From positions 1-64,000 of the forward strand of contig NVUW01000007.1 of the NCBI GenBank assembly GCA_002733205.1: a stretch of 64,000 bases of DNA, written 5' to 3'. Below the pieces are notes generated by a model that was not told where the DNA came from, ran no database searches, and worked only from the letters and a program-made list of their open reading frames with translations. The stretch comes from Thalassobium sp. GTDB taxonomy: Bacteria > Pseudomonadota > Gammaproteobacteria > Pseudomonadales > Oceanobacteraceae. The position numbers and the translations under genes are program-made. This document shows, piece by piece, positions 9,922 to 18,449 of the stretch. Position 1 is the stretch's first letter. Each line of letters starts with the position of its first letter.

Positions 9922-10485
9922 ATGAGCCAGCCCCTGACTCTTGAAGAACTGAACCAAGTGATGGCAGAAGCTGATCTGCTGAAATCCGAAGCGGACGTAG
10001 AAGCCGCGCTGACTCAACTGGCTGCGGATATTTCAGCACGTCTGAGCAGTAGCCTGCCGGTGGTGTACAGCATCATGAACGGTGGTCTGGTGATGGCAGG
10101 TCGTCTGCTGACCAAGCTGAACTTCCCGCTGGAGCAGGGCTATATGCATGCTACCCGTTACCGCGGTGAGACCTCCGGCCATACCGACCTGCAATGGCAG
10201 GCACCGCCATCGGTACCGATGGAAGGTCGCACCGTGCTGATCCTGGATGACATTTTTGATGAAGGAAACACCCTGGCTGAGGTGGTTAAATCCTGTCAGC
10301 AGCAGGGCGCCAAAGAAGTGCTGACCGCTGTGCTGGTGAACAAAGTTCATGACCGTAAAAATACCGATCTTCAGATTGATTTTGTCGGTATGGATGTTGA
10401 AGACCGCTACGTCTTTGGCTGTGGCATGGATTACCGTGGCTACTGGCGTAATGCGCCGGGCATTTATGCGGTGAAAGGATTGTAA
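9922..10485 (+). CDS. hypoxanthine-guanine phosphoribosyltransferase
   Basis: This purine-salvage enzyme transfers phosphoribose from PRPP to hypoxanthine or guanine. The 187-residue protein has the PRPP-binding loop VLILDDIFDEGNTL near residue 110, the flexible loop region with RYRGETSG, and the late purine-binding part DRYVFGCGMDYRGYWRN. The sequence type is the one seen in Pseudomonas relatives rather than the E. coli Hpt or Gpt type. A terminator follows within about 30 bp, so it is monocistronic. Confidence 0.93.
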   Translation: MSQPLTLEELNQVMAEADLLKSEADVEAALTQLAADISARLSSSLPVVYSIMNGGLVMAGRLLTKLNFPLEQGYMHATRYRGETSGHTDLQWQAPPSVPMEGRTVLILDDIFDEGNTLAEVVKSCQQQGAKEVLTAVLVNKVHDRKNTDLQIDFVGMDVEDRYVFGCGMDYRGYWRNAPGIYAVKGL

Positions 10486-10515
10486 TCCGCCATCGTTCGC
10501 TGAACGGTTGGTTAT

Positions 10516-10541
10516 AAAAAGCGCCTTTTGGCGCTTTTTTT
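10516..10541 (+). terminator. intrinsic terminator after the phosphoribosyltransferase gene
   Basis: The inverted repeat AAAAAGCGCC / GGCGCTTTTTT with a four-base TTTT loop, followed by T residues, lies 31 bp past the stop codon. Confidence 0.92.
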
Positions 10542-10606
10542 GTCTATGGTACTGATGGGTTTATCGGCTGGTTTCACTACACTGTGCTGTAGAGGTGAAC
10601 CTGAGT

Positions 10607-11095
10607 ATGAATGTTGAGTTTATTAATCCGTTTGTAGAAACAATCAATAACATTCTGGCCACCATGGCCTCCATGAGTTGCGAATACGGTAAGCCCTACC
10701 TGAAAGAGGGTAACCGGCCGCTGGGGGTGGTCACCGGTATTATTCCGATGTCAGGCGACAGCGTGAAAGGCTCGCTGGCGATCAGCTTTTCGGCCGGAGC
10801 CATCATCAAAATCAGCAGCAGCATGCTGGGTGAAGCCATCGACGAGGTGGATGAAACCTGCCATGACCTGACCGGCGAGCTGACCAATATGCTGTCCGGT
10901 GGTGCGCGTAAGCTGCTGTGGGAAAAAGGCTACGATTTTGAAATGGCCAAACCCGGTGTCCTCACCGGCGAGATGGATATTCCCCATGAAGCCGCCGGCC
11001 CGGTATTGGTGATTCCGTTTGAGACCAGCGCTGGGCCATTTTTTATTGAGGTGGTTCTGTCTTCCCGTTTGCAGCGGGCCGCGTTAAACGCTTGA
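10607..11095 (+). CDS. cheX: chemotaxis protein CheX-like (CheC/CheX phosphatase fold)
   Basis: CheX-type proteins dephosphorylate CheY-P. The 162-residue protein starts MNVEFINPFVETINNI, the common CheX beginning, and includes DETCHDLTGELTNMLSGGAR, matching the E-x3-N active-site helix of the family. The ATG at 10607 has AGAGGTGA upstream with good spacing; GTG 10595 is in frame but lies on that site. No other chemotaxis core genes are near, so it may act on a stand-alone CheY-like receiver elsewhere. Confidence 0.88.
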   Translation: MNVEFINPFVETINNILATMASMSCEYGKPYLKEGNRPLGVVTGIIPMSGDSVKGSLAISFSAGAIIKISSSMLGEAIDEVDETCHDLTGELTNMLSGGARKLLWEKGYDFEMAKPGVLTGEMDIPHEAAGPVLVIPFETSAGPFFIEVVLSSRLQRAALNA

Positions 11096-11141
11096 TGATG
11101 CGCCATGGCTGCTGGCCAGGGCGCTTCTGGATGCGCGTATT

Positions 11142-11215
11142 TCACCTGGCTCCCACGCTCTGCGTGGTAGCCTTTGCTGGCACAGTTGCATTCCCACGCA
11201 GAGCGTAGGAACGAG
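11142..11215 (+). repeat. dispersed palindromic intergenic repeat, copy D
   Basis: About 74 bp starting TCACCTGGCTCCCACGCTC and ending CGCAGAGCGTAGGAACGAG. The two ends carry the same ACGCTCTGCGTGG core in opposite orientation, so the element can fold. Three more copies are at 49614-49891. It resembles REP-type elements in size and intergenic placement. Confidence 0.88.
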
Positions 11216-11237
11216 AAAAATGTCAATTGGCTCTGGC

Positions 11238-11262
11238 AAACCGGCGTTACGCCGGTTTTTTT
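11238..11262 (+). terminator. intrinsic terminator after the CheX-like gene
   Basis: The stem AAACCGGCG / CGCCGGTTT with a three-base loop is followed by a T run, downstream of the palindromic repeat. Confidence 0.88.
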
Positions 11263-11313
11263 ATGCCTGCCGGATGGTTTCTGATTCTGGCCTGAAATGT
11301 CCTTAAATAGTGC

Positions 11314-11371
11314 TTGTTATTTAAGCAGAAAATAATAATATGACGGTTCGTCAATTTTCGACGGATCGTCA
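11314..11371 (+). promoter_or_regulatory. promoter and twin-palindrome operator of the TetR-type gene
   Basis: A candidate promoter (TTGTTA at 11314, 16-bp spacer, TAATAT at 11336) runs into two related palindromes, TGACGGTTCGTCA (11341-11353) and CGACGGATCGTCA (11359-11371), offset by 18 bp. The arrangement fits binding of two repressor dimers over the start point, and so autoregulation by the adjacent TetR-type protein (inference). Confidence 0.7.
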
Positions 11372-11373
11372 AA

Positions 11374-12348
11374 ATGAAATGGTTATTGAAATATTCTTTT
11401 CCTGAGTGGCTGCACAGCCTGCGGCACCAGATTGAGCAGATACTGCGTCCCGAGCGTATCCAGTCTCTGTGTCAGGCGACAAGTGCTACCGCGCCGCTGA
11501 TTGCGGATAAGTGTCTGTGGATGGCCAGCGAATCAGACTCTGAAAGCGGTAATACGCCGCTGTTCCCGTTATTTTCTGCGAAGCCGGGCAGTGGCAGCAA
11601 AACCGATTGCCCTCTGGGCCTGCGTAAAAGCAAAGCCGAAAAAATTGCCGAGCGTGAACAACAGTTTCTGGATATTGCCCACGAACTTTTGAATCGGGAT
11701 GGCTTTGCCGATTTTTCCATGGATAAACTGGTGCGTGCCAGTGGCTATTCCAAAGGCACCCTGTATAACCATTTTTCCAGTAAGGAAGACTGTCTGTCGG
11801 CGATGTGTCTGCGTGGTCTGGCCATGATGGAAGATATGTTCAGCCGTGCAGCAGCCTTTGATGGAACTTTGCGGGAAAAAATACTCGCAATGAATGTTGC
11901 TTACCATCTCTATGCCAGCCTGCAACCAACATTATCGCTGACTGTTTTGTCGGCAAAAACCCCCTCGTTTACGGAAAAAACATCGGCGGCACGCAGCCAA
12001 TTAATCGATGAATGTGATCTGCGTATTACCCTCATGGTTGATGATATTTACCGCCGTGCCATTGAGCAGGGCGACCTGCCGGATAATCCCGGATTGACCG
12101 TGGAATTAATGGGATTTATCAGCTGGTCACAGGCATTTGGTCTGAATGCACTGATGACGGCGGCCTGTGATATCACTGCGGTCAGCCGTACATCAGGAAC
12201 CAATGTTGCTCTTATCAGCAGTAATATTCTGCTCGATGGTATGGGTTTTAAACCCCTGTCCTCCGAATGGGATTATCAGGCCAGCTGGAAAAAAATTGAG
12301 AGTGACATCTTTGCAGCAGAGATGGCGCAGCTGGCGGCCAGCAAATAA
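11374..12348 (+). CDS. TetR family regulator of the downstream RND/LolA-like locus
   Basis: The 324-residue frame has an unusual N-terminal extension of about 85 residues before the TetR helix-turn-helix (REQQFLDIAHELLNRDGF, then SMDKLVRASGYSKGTLYNHF, then SSKEDCL). The rest is a helical ligand domain. The ATG at 11374 sits only 3 bp after the operator and has no ribosome binding site; an in-frame ATG at 11521 would give a more usual 275-residue protein. The MMPL pump gene starts 47 bp downstream on the same strand, so the regulator probably heads a four-gene transcript and controls it. Confidence 0.9.
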   Translation: MKWLLKYSFPEWLHSLRHQIEQILRPERIQSLCQATSATAPLIADKCLWMASESDSESGNTPLFPLFSAKPGSGSKTDCPLGLRKSKAEKIAEREQQFLDIAHELLNRDGFADFSMDKLVRASGYSKGTLYNHFSSKEDCLSAMCLRGLAMMEDMFSRAAAFDGTLREKILAMNVAYHLYASLQPTLSLTVLSAKTPSFTEKTSAARSQLIDECDLRITLMVDDIYRRAIEQGDLPDNPGLTVELMGFISWSQAFGLNALMTAACDITAVSRTSGTNVALISSNILLDGMGFKPLSSEWDYQASWKKIESDIFAAEMAQLAASK

Positions 12349-12394
12349 CGACAGATTAATTAACACATAATAATGCTCAACACAGGGAAAGCGT

Positions 12395-14767
12395 ATGAAA
12401 ACACTCTGGTTAAACACCATTCTGCGGTATCCGTGGATATTGTTGTTGTTACTGCTGGCGCTGGCATTCGGTGCTTCGGTTGGCGGCAAGAATCTGTATT
12501 TTCGCGGTGATTATAAAGTCTTCTTTTCGCAGGATTATGCACCGCTGCAGGATTTTGAAGAGATGCAGCGCATCTTCAATAAAAACGACAATATTTCGGT
12601 ATTGGTCGTGCCGCAGAATGGCGATGTATTTACCAACGAAAATCTGACTTTATTAGCAGAACTGACGAAAGAGGCCTGGCAGACGCCATTTTCCAGCCGG
12701 GTGGATTCGGTAGTGAATTTCCAGCACACCTGGTCGGAATATGACGACATGATCGTCGAAGATCTGGTGCAGAATCCGCAGGATTTAAGCGCTGCCGATT
12801 TACAGCGTATCCGCAATATTGCTTTTAATGAGCCGAATCTGAATGGTGGCCTGGTGGCTGAGGACGGCCGTGCGGCCATCGTCAATATCACGGTGCAGAT
12901 TCCGGATGCTACTGAGACCAAGGACAACACCGCCGAAGTGATTCAGGTGGTGGATTTTGTCAAAGGGCTCACCGACGAGCTGAGCAGCCGTTATCCGCAG
13001 GCGGCGTTTTACCATACCGGTGTGATTCCGATGAATTACAGCTTCGCTACCGAGGGTCAGAAAGATATGGAGACTCTGGTGCCGGCGATGCTGGGCCTGA
13101 TTGTGTTAATGCTGGCGGTCATGCTGCGCAGTGTGCTGGCGATGCTGGCCACCGTGGTGGTGCTGGTGCTGACCATCAGTGTGACCATGGGATTGGGCGG
13201 CTGGCTCGGATTTTTCTTATCCACCGGTACTATTAACGTCCCCATTGTAGTAATGACGCTGGCGGTGGCCGACTGTGTGCATCTGGTGGCCTCGGCGCAG
13301 TTTGCTATGCGTGAAGGGCGCTCTCGCAGTGAAGCCATCGGTTTTGCCCTCGACCTGAATTTAATGCCGGTGTTTATTACCAGTGCGACCACAGCGGTGG
13401 GTTTCCTGACGCTGGTGCTGTCTGAATCTCCGGTGCTGGCTGATTTTGGTATTCTAAGCGCCATTGGTGTGATGGTGGCGTTTGTTCTTTCTGTCACCTT
13501 GCTGCCGGTCTTGCTGCTGATTTTGCCAGTGCGGGTAAAAGTGTCGCCTGAGCACCATGGCGGTATGGAAAAATTCGCTGGCTGGGTGGTTCGCCATCAG
13601 CGCACGTTGTTGCCGGTTACGGCGCTGTTGATGCTGATATTCGGTTCATTTGTCACGCTGAATGTGGTGAACGATGAATCTACCAAATATTTTGCCAAGG
13701 GCACCGATTTCCGTGACTCGGTAGATATCCAGGAAGAATATTTATCCGGCACCGAGACCATCGACTGGGCGTTGTACTCCGGTGAAGCTCAGGGCGTCAA
13801 TGCGCCGGAATTTATTGCAAAAACAGAAGCCTTTGCCGAGTGGCTGCGTCAACAGCCGGAAGTGGATCATGTGACGACGCTGTCGGATACGTTTAAGCGT
13901 CTGAATAAAAATATGCACGGCGATGACGAAAGTTATTATCGTATTCCGCAGGATCGAGAACTGGCGGCGCAGTATTTACTGCTGTACGAAATGTCATTGC
14001 CTTACGGACTGGATCTGAATAACCAGCTGAACGTAGATAAGTCCTCGACCCGTCTGACCTCCACCCTGAAAAATCTGGGCAGTAAAGAAATCGTCGAACT
14101 TGAAGACCGTGCCCGTGCCTGGTTTGCTGAAAATGCGGCCGGTATCCGTCTGGCTGCGGCCAGTCCGAGTCTGATGTTCTCGCATATTGGCGAAACCAAT
14201 ATGGATAGCATGATTGTCAGTATGATTGCGGCATTAATCTTAATTTCTGCACTGCTGGTTGTGGCGTTACGTTCAGTACGTCTGGGCGCCATCAGCCTGA
14301 TTCCGAACCTCGGACCGGCGCTGGTCGGCTTTGGTATCTGGGGATTGATTTCCGGTGAGATTAATCTGGGGCTGTCGATTGTGGCATCCATGACACTGGG
14401 CATTATTGTTGATGATACCGTGCATTTTCTGGCCAAATACAAGCGCGCCCGTGATGACGGTAAAGACGCGGAAGCCGCAGTACGCTATGCCTTCTCCAGT
14501 GTTGGCCGGGCATTGCTGATCACCACGGTGGTTCTGGTGGCCGGATTCTCTATGCTGGCGTTCTCCGCGTTCCGTTTGAATTCGGATATGGGGCTGGCCA
14601 CTGCGCTGATTATCTTTATTGCGCTGCTGGTGGATTTTTTCTTCCTGCCGGCCTTTTTACTGCGCCTCGACAAAAATAATCAGGCACACTGCAACACCCC
14701 ACACAAACAACAAGAACTAAAAACTGAAACGCATCCTGCATCCACTCTCACAGGAGAAACATTATGA
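12395..14767 (+). CDS. RND superfamily (MMPL-type) exporter
   Basis: The 790-residue inner-membrane protein has the duplicated RND plan: TM1 at about residues 12-32, a large periplasmic loop, then a block of five helices (from LVPAMLGLIVLMLAVML), repeated in the second half (from MIVSMIAALILISALLVVAL). TM4-like acidic motifs are visible: VMTLAVADCVHLVASAQ in the first half and TLGIIVDDTVHFLAKYK in the second. Length and layout fit the HAE3/MMPL group that moves lipids or other hydrophobic compounds, rather than the 1000-residue drug pumps. AGGGAAAGC precedes the ATG. Its stop overlaps the next start (ATGA). Confidence 0.93.
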   Translation: MKTLWLNTILRYPWILLLLLLALAFGASVGGKNLYFRGDYKVFFSQDYAPLQDFEEMQRIFNKNDNISVLVVPQNGDVFTNENLTLLAELTKEAWQTPFSSRVDSVVNFQHTWSEYDDMIVEDLVQNPQDLSAADLQRIRNIAFNEPNLNGGLVAEDGRAAIVNITVQIPDATETKDNTAEVIQVVDFVKGLTDELSSRYPQAAFYHTGVIPMNYSFATEGQKDMETLVPAMLGLIVLMLAVMLRSVLAMLATVVVLVLTISVTMGLGGWLGFFLSTGTINVPIVVMTLAVADCVHLVASAQFAMREGRSRSEAIGFALDLNLMPVFITSATTAVGFLTLVLSESPVLADFGILSAIGVMVAFVLSVTLLPVLLLILPVRVKVSPEHHGGMEKFAGWVVRHQRTLLPVTALLMLIFGSFVTLNVVNDESTKYFAKGTDFRDSVDIQEEYLSGTETIDWALYSGEAQGVNAPEFIAKTEAFAEWLRQQPEVDHVTTLSDTFKRLNKNMHGDDESYYRIPQDRELAAQYLLLYEMSLPYGLDLNNQLNVDKSSTRLTSTLKNLGSKEIVELEDRARAWFAENAAGIRLAAASPSLMFSHIGETNMDSMIVSMIAALILISALLVVALRSVRLGAISLIPNLGPALVGFGIWGLISGEINLGLSIVASMTLGIIVDDTVHFLAKYKRARDDGKDAEAAVRYAFSSVGRALLITTVVLVAGFSMLAFSAFRLNSDMGLATALIIFIALLVDFFFLPAFLLRLDKNNQAHCNTPHKQQELKTETHPASTLTGETL

Positions 14768-15585
14768 ACATTTTTCTGAGCCTTATTACGGCATTGACTC
14801 TGGCCACGCCACTGGTGGCACAGGCCGATACCACACAACCTGCAGCAGGCAGTACAGGGCAGCAGAATGCTGCAGAAAAAGGTCTGGCCATTGCCAAAGA
14901 CCGTAAGCAACGTGATCTTGGCTGGGGCAACAGTGAAGCCAGGATGACCATGACACTGCGTAACTCTCAGGGTGAAGAAAGTGTGCGAGAGATACGTCTT
15001 AAGTCACTTGAAGTCGTCGATGACGGCGATAAAGGCCTGACCATTTTCGACGAACCACGTGATGTTAAAGGCACCGCCTTTCTGAATTTCTCGCATACCG
15101 GTAAGCCGGATGAACAGTGGTTGTATTTGCCGGCGCTGAAACGGGTTAAGCGTATTGCCTCACGTAATAAATCCGGCCCGTTTATGGGCAGTGAATTTGC
15201 CTATGAAGATATGAGTTCGTTTGAGCTGGAAAAATACAGCTTTACCTATCTGCGTGAAGAAACCCTGAACGGTGTGGTCTGTCATGTGGTTGAGCAGATA
15301 CCTACGGATGAATTCTCCGGTTACACCAAACAGATCGTTTGGCTGGATACCGAACACCTGCGTGCGCAACAGGTTGAATTTTATGACCGTAAAAAAAGCC
15401 TGCTGAAAACCCTGAGTTTTTCAGACTATAAACTGTATAAAGATAAATTCTGGCGCGCCGATGTGCTGACCATGGTGAATCATCAGAACGGCAAAAGCAC
15501 CGTACTGAATACGTCCGAGCTGCGTTTTGATACCGGCCTGACGGATGCCGATTTCAACGACGCTACGCTTTCCCGCGTACGCTGA
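14764..15585 (+). CDS. LolA-like outer-membrane lipoprotein-sorting protein
   Basis: The 273-residue protein has a signal peptide (MNIFLSLITALTLATPLVAQA) and then the LolA_like fold (established as the family annotated 'outer membrane lipoprotein-sorting protein'). Typical segments are DEQWLYLPALKRVKRI, MGSEFAYEDMSSFELEKY and QIVWLDTEHL. It should act in the periplasm, carrying a hydrophobic cargo from the MMPL pump. The gene overlaps the pump stop by 4 bp and is followed 18 bp later by the barrel gene. It is not the canonical LolA. Confidence 0.92.
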   Translation: MNIFLSLITALTLATPLVAQADTTQPAAGSTGQQNAAEKGLAIAKDRKQRDLGWGNSEARMTMTLRNSQGEESVREIRLKSLEVVDDGDKGLTIFDEPRDVKGTAFLNFSHTGKPDEQWLYLPALKRVKRIASRNKSGPFMGSEFAYEDMSSFELEKYSFTYLREETLNGVVCHVVEQIPTDEFSGYTKQIVWLDTEHLRAQQVEFYDRKKSLLKTLSFSDYKLYKDKFWRADVLTMVNHQNGKSTVLNTSELRFDTGLTDADFNDATLSRVR

Positions 15586-15603
15586 GCCGGAGGCCGAATC
15601 CGT

Positions 15604-16896
15604 ATGAAACGGCTGATAACAACCACGTTGCAGTGCAGCGCCCTGATTGCGCTGAGTGTTCATTCCAACAGCAGTGCCAGTGCCGGGTTGATGCCCGACC
15701 TGGCTTTACAGGGCGCCTTTGAGGGGCGTCAGTTTTTGCAGGAAGCGCAATTCCCGCAGCAAAAAGACAGTGTGCTGTCGGTCTGGGCTGAGCCTGAACT
15801 GGTGTGGGAATGGGGGGAAACCCAGCGCCTGACCTTCAAACCTTTTTACCGTTACGACAGCGCTGACGATGAGCGAAGCCACGGCGATATCCGCGAACTG
15901 ATGTGGCTGACCTACGGTTACAGCTGGGAAGTCCGCGCGGGTATTGGCAAAGTGTTCTGGGGCGTCACCGAGTCATTGCACCTGGTGGATGTGATTAACC
16001 AGACCGATCTGGTAGAAGCGCCGGATGGTGAAGAAAAACTCGGCCAGCCGATGGTGCACGCCACCTGGCTGCATGACGTCGGCACATTGGAGGCCTTTAT
16101 TCTGCCAGGCTTCCGCGAACGTACGTTTGCCGGAGAAAACGGTCGTCTGCGATCCGCACTGCGGGTCAGTGCTGATGGCGAATATCAGTCAGCGGAAGAA
16201 AAAGAACACCTCGACTGGGCGTTGCGCTGGAGCCGCTCGTTTGAGCTGGGTGAATCTCCGCTGGATTTAAGTGCCGCCTGGTTTCAGGGCACCGCCCGTG
16301 ATCCTTTCCTGACACCGCAGATCACGCTCACCGGCAGTGGTCCGCAGATAACCGGATTAACGCCGTATTATCCTTTGCAGCGTCAGCTCGGAATAACCGC
16401 GCAGGCAACCGTGGATGCCTGGCTGTGGAAGCTGGAAGTATTGCGCCGTGATTACGATGAACACATGGTGGATAACCTGAAAGCGCTGGGTGTTGCTGGT
16501 GTTCAGGATCACAGCGCGGCGGTCGGTGGTTTTGAATACACCCTGGTCGGCCCTTTTGCTGAGCGCTGGGACAGTGCGCTGGATGTCGGACTGTTGCTGG
16601 AATATCAGTACGATCAGCGCGGTAACGATGCGGCCATGGCTCAGAACGATGTGTTTGCTGCAACTCGTCTGGCCTTTAATGATGCCGACTCCAGTGAAAT
16701 TCTGGCCGGTATTACTCAGGATCTGGATTACAGCGGCAGCCGTGGGATTATGCTCGAGGCCAGTACGCGCCTGACCGATTTCACGACACTGAAAGTCAAT
16801 GGCTGGATATTTATGGCCGATGATAACGACGATGCGCTGGCTTATAGCCTGCGTCAGGATGATTATATTGAACTTAGCCTGAATATTTTTTACTGA
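15604..16896 (+). CDS. outer-membrane beta-barrel protein of the MMPL/LolA-like locus
   Basis: The 430-residue product has a signal peptide (MKRLITTTLQCSALIALSVH, cleavage near ASA-GLM), alternating beta strands with aromatic girdle residues, and a terminal aromatic residue after an amphipathic strand (YIELSLNIFY), as expected for an outer-membrane barrel. No lipobox is present. Its position after pump and periplasmic protein suggests the outer-membrane end of one transport route. I recognise the gene-order pattern, not a named family; DUF1302-like is a possible but unsure assignment. Confidence 0.82.
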   Translation: MKRLITTTLQCSALIALSVHSNSSASAGLMPDLALQGAFEGRQFLQEAQFPQQKDSVLSVWAEPELVWEWGETQRLTFKPFYRYDSADDERSHGDIRELMWLTYGYSWEVRAGIGKVFWGVTESLHLVDVINQTDLVEAPDGEEKLGQPMVHATWLHDVGTLEAFILPGFRERTFAGENGRLRSALRVSADGEYQSAEEKEHLDWALRWSRSFELGESPLDLSAAWFQGTARDPFLTPQITLTGSGPQITGLTPYYPLQRQLGITAQATVDAWLWKLEVLRRDYDEHMVDNLKALGVAGVQDHSAAVGGFEYTLVGPFAERWDSALDVGLLLEYQYDQRGNDAAMAQNDVFAATRLAFNDADSSEILAGITQDLDYSGSRGIMLEASTRLTDFTTLKVNGWIFMADDNDDALAYSLRQDDYIELSLNIFY

Positions 16897-16914
16897 GTCC
16901 GTACGAATGTGCCG

Positions 16915-16962
16915 GCGGGGCGGGTAAAGATGGGTAAACGCCATTTTCATCTTTCCCGCCGC
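16915..16962 (+). other. long inverted repeat between two transport operons
   Basis: GGCGGGTAAAGATGG and CCATTTTCATCTTTCCCGCC are nearly complementary across a short loop. No T run follows on the plus strand, so this may be a weak or Rho-assisted terminator of the upstream operon or a protein-binding site for the downstream one. Confidence 0.5.
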
Positions 16963-17000
16963 ACGCCTATTATGCGTATTTTTACTGCGGAGAAGTCTCT

Positions 17001-18449
17001 GTGCGCTTGATGATCAGGGTTCCGTGGCGCGGTACGGCGGCGGTGGCGGTTTTGGCACTTGCCGGCTGCGCCAGCGTGACACCGGTTGAACCTCCCGAGA
17101 CAACACTGCCTCCCGTTTTTACGAACGCGAATAACGACAGCAACAGCATTGAAGCCAACAGCAACGCTGACCGCAGCAATGCAATCAGCGCCAATCGTTG
17201 GTGGCAATCGTTTAACGACACTCAACTCGATCAGTTTATCGCGCAGGGGCTGGAGCAGAATTACAGCCTGCAGGCGGCCTGGGCACGGCTTGCTCAAAGC
17301 CGGGCGCTCTGGCGTCAGAATGCCAGTGGTCAGTACCCCGATATTAATCTTTCCCTGAGTAAATCCCGCGCCTGGCGTGAGAACACCACCAACGATCTGT
17401 GGTCGGCGGGTGTTTCTACTGAATACGAACTTGATTTCTGGGGCCGGGTATCCGCGCTGGATGACGCCGGACGCTTAAGCGCACTGGCGACCCACTCGGC
17501 GACGCGCACCCAGGCCAATACCGTAGCCGGACAAATTGCCCTGAACTGGTTTGGTCTGATTAAAGAAGGGCAGAACCTGGCGCTGCTGCAACAGCAACAG
17601 GCACGGGTCAGTGCGGCGCTGCAGGTTACTCAGGGGCGTTTTCAGCGTGGTCAGGCGGATGTCTCCGATGTCTGGCAGCAACAACAGTTACTGGAATCCA
17701 TTAACGCCGATCTGATCAGCGCTCAGGGGCAGCGCGACAGTTACCAGCAGCAGCTGGCGGTCTGGATGGGACGCAGTGAATGGCTGTCGGCGGCGGCGCT
17801 GGAAAACAGCGAATTACGCACTTATCAGACGCAAGCGTTACCGCAGCTGGATATCACACCGTTAACCGTACCGGTCAGCGCCTTACAGCAGCGTCCGGAC
17901 GTGCAGCAGGCGTTCTTTAAACTGCAAAGCGCCAATGCCAGCCTGGCGGCGGCGGCGGCGAACCGCTACCCGCGCTTTACCCTGAGCGCGTCCTATTCCG
18001 GCAGCGATGAAGACCTCAGTAAAGTATTCGATAACTGGTTGGCGAATCTGGCCGGTGGTTTGGTGCTTCCATTAATTGATGGTGGCAACCGCCGTGCCGC
18101 CGTGGCGCAACAGCGCGCCGTGGTGGATGAAAATCTGGCGGCTTATCAGCAGGCACTGCTCGATGCCGCGCAGGAAGTACAGCAGGCGCTGACCGATGAA
18201 CGTCAGAGTCAGGCGCTGGTTGTCAGCCTGGAGCGGCAACTGGTGTTGGCCAGCAAAACCGAAGCCTTCCAGAACAACCGTTACCGCAAAGGCGTGGGCG
18301 ATTTTCTTGCACTGCTCAATGCCCAGCAGGATGTTATTGGTCTGGAAAAACAGTTGCTGAATGCCCGCTGGAGTCAGCTGCAAAACCGTATTCAGTTATA
18401 TAAAGCCGTCAGTCATGGCGACTTCAGTGAAGAGGAAGCATCGTCATGA
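17001..18449 (+). CDS. outer-membrane efflux lipoprotein (TolC/NodT family)
   Basis: The 482-residue protein starts at GTG 17001, with GGAG 8 bp upstream. A lipobox ending in LAGC gives a lipid-anchored mature protein. Two OEP repeats follow, with long coiled-coil helices (LIKEGQNLALLQQQQARVSA and LLDAAQEVQQALTDERQSQA) and the strand motif LSKSRAWRE. Such proteins form the trimeric exit duct of tripartite efflux pumps. Its stop overlaps the adaptor start by 4 bp. Substrate unknown. Confidence 0.94.
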   Translation: MRLMIRVPWRGTAAVAVLALAGCASVTPVEPPETTLPPVFTNANNDSNSIEANSNADRSNAISANRWWQSFNDTQLDQFIAQGLEQNYSLQAAWARLAQSRALWRQNASGQYPDINLSLSKSRAWRENTTNDLWSAGVSTEYELDFWGRVSALDDAGRLSALATHSATRTQANTVAGQIALNWFGLIKEGQNLALLQQQQARVSAALQVTQGRFQRGQADVSDVWQQQQLLESINADLISAQGQRDSYQQQLAVWMGRSEWLSAAALENSELRTYQTQALPQLDITPLTVPVSALQQRPDVQQAFFKLQSANASLAAAAANRYPRFTLSASYSGSDEDLSKVFDNWLANLAGGLVLPLIDGGNRRAAVAQQRAVVDENLAAYQQALLDAAQEVQQALTDERQSQALVVSLERQLVLASKTEAFQNNRYRKGVGDFLALLNAQQDVIGLEKQLLNARWSQLQNRIQLYKAVSHGDFSEEEASS

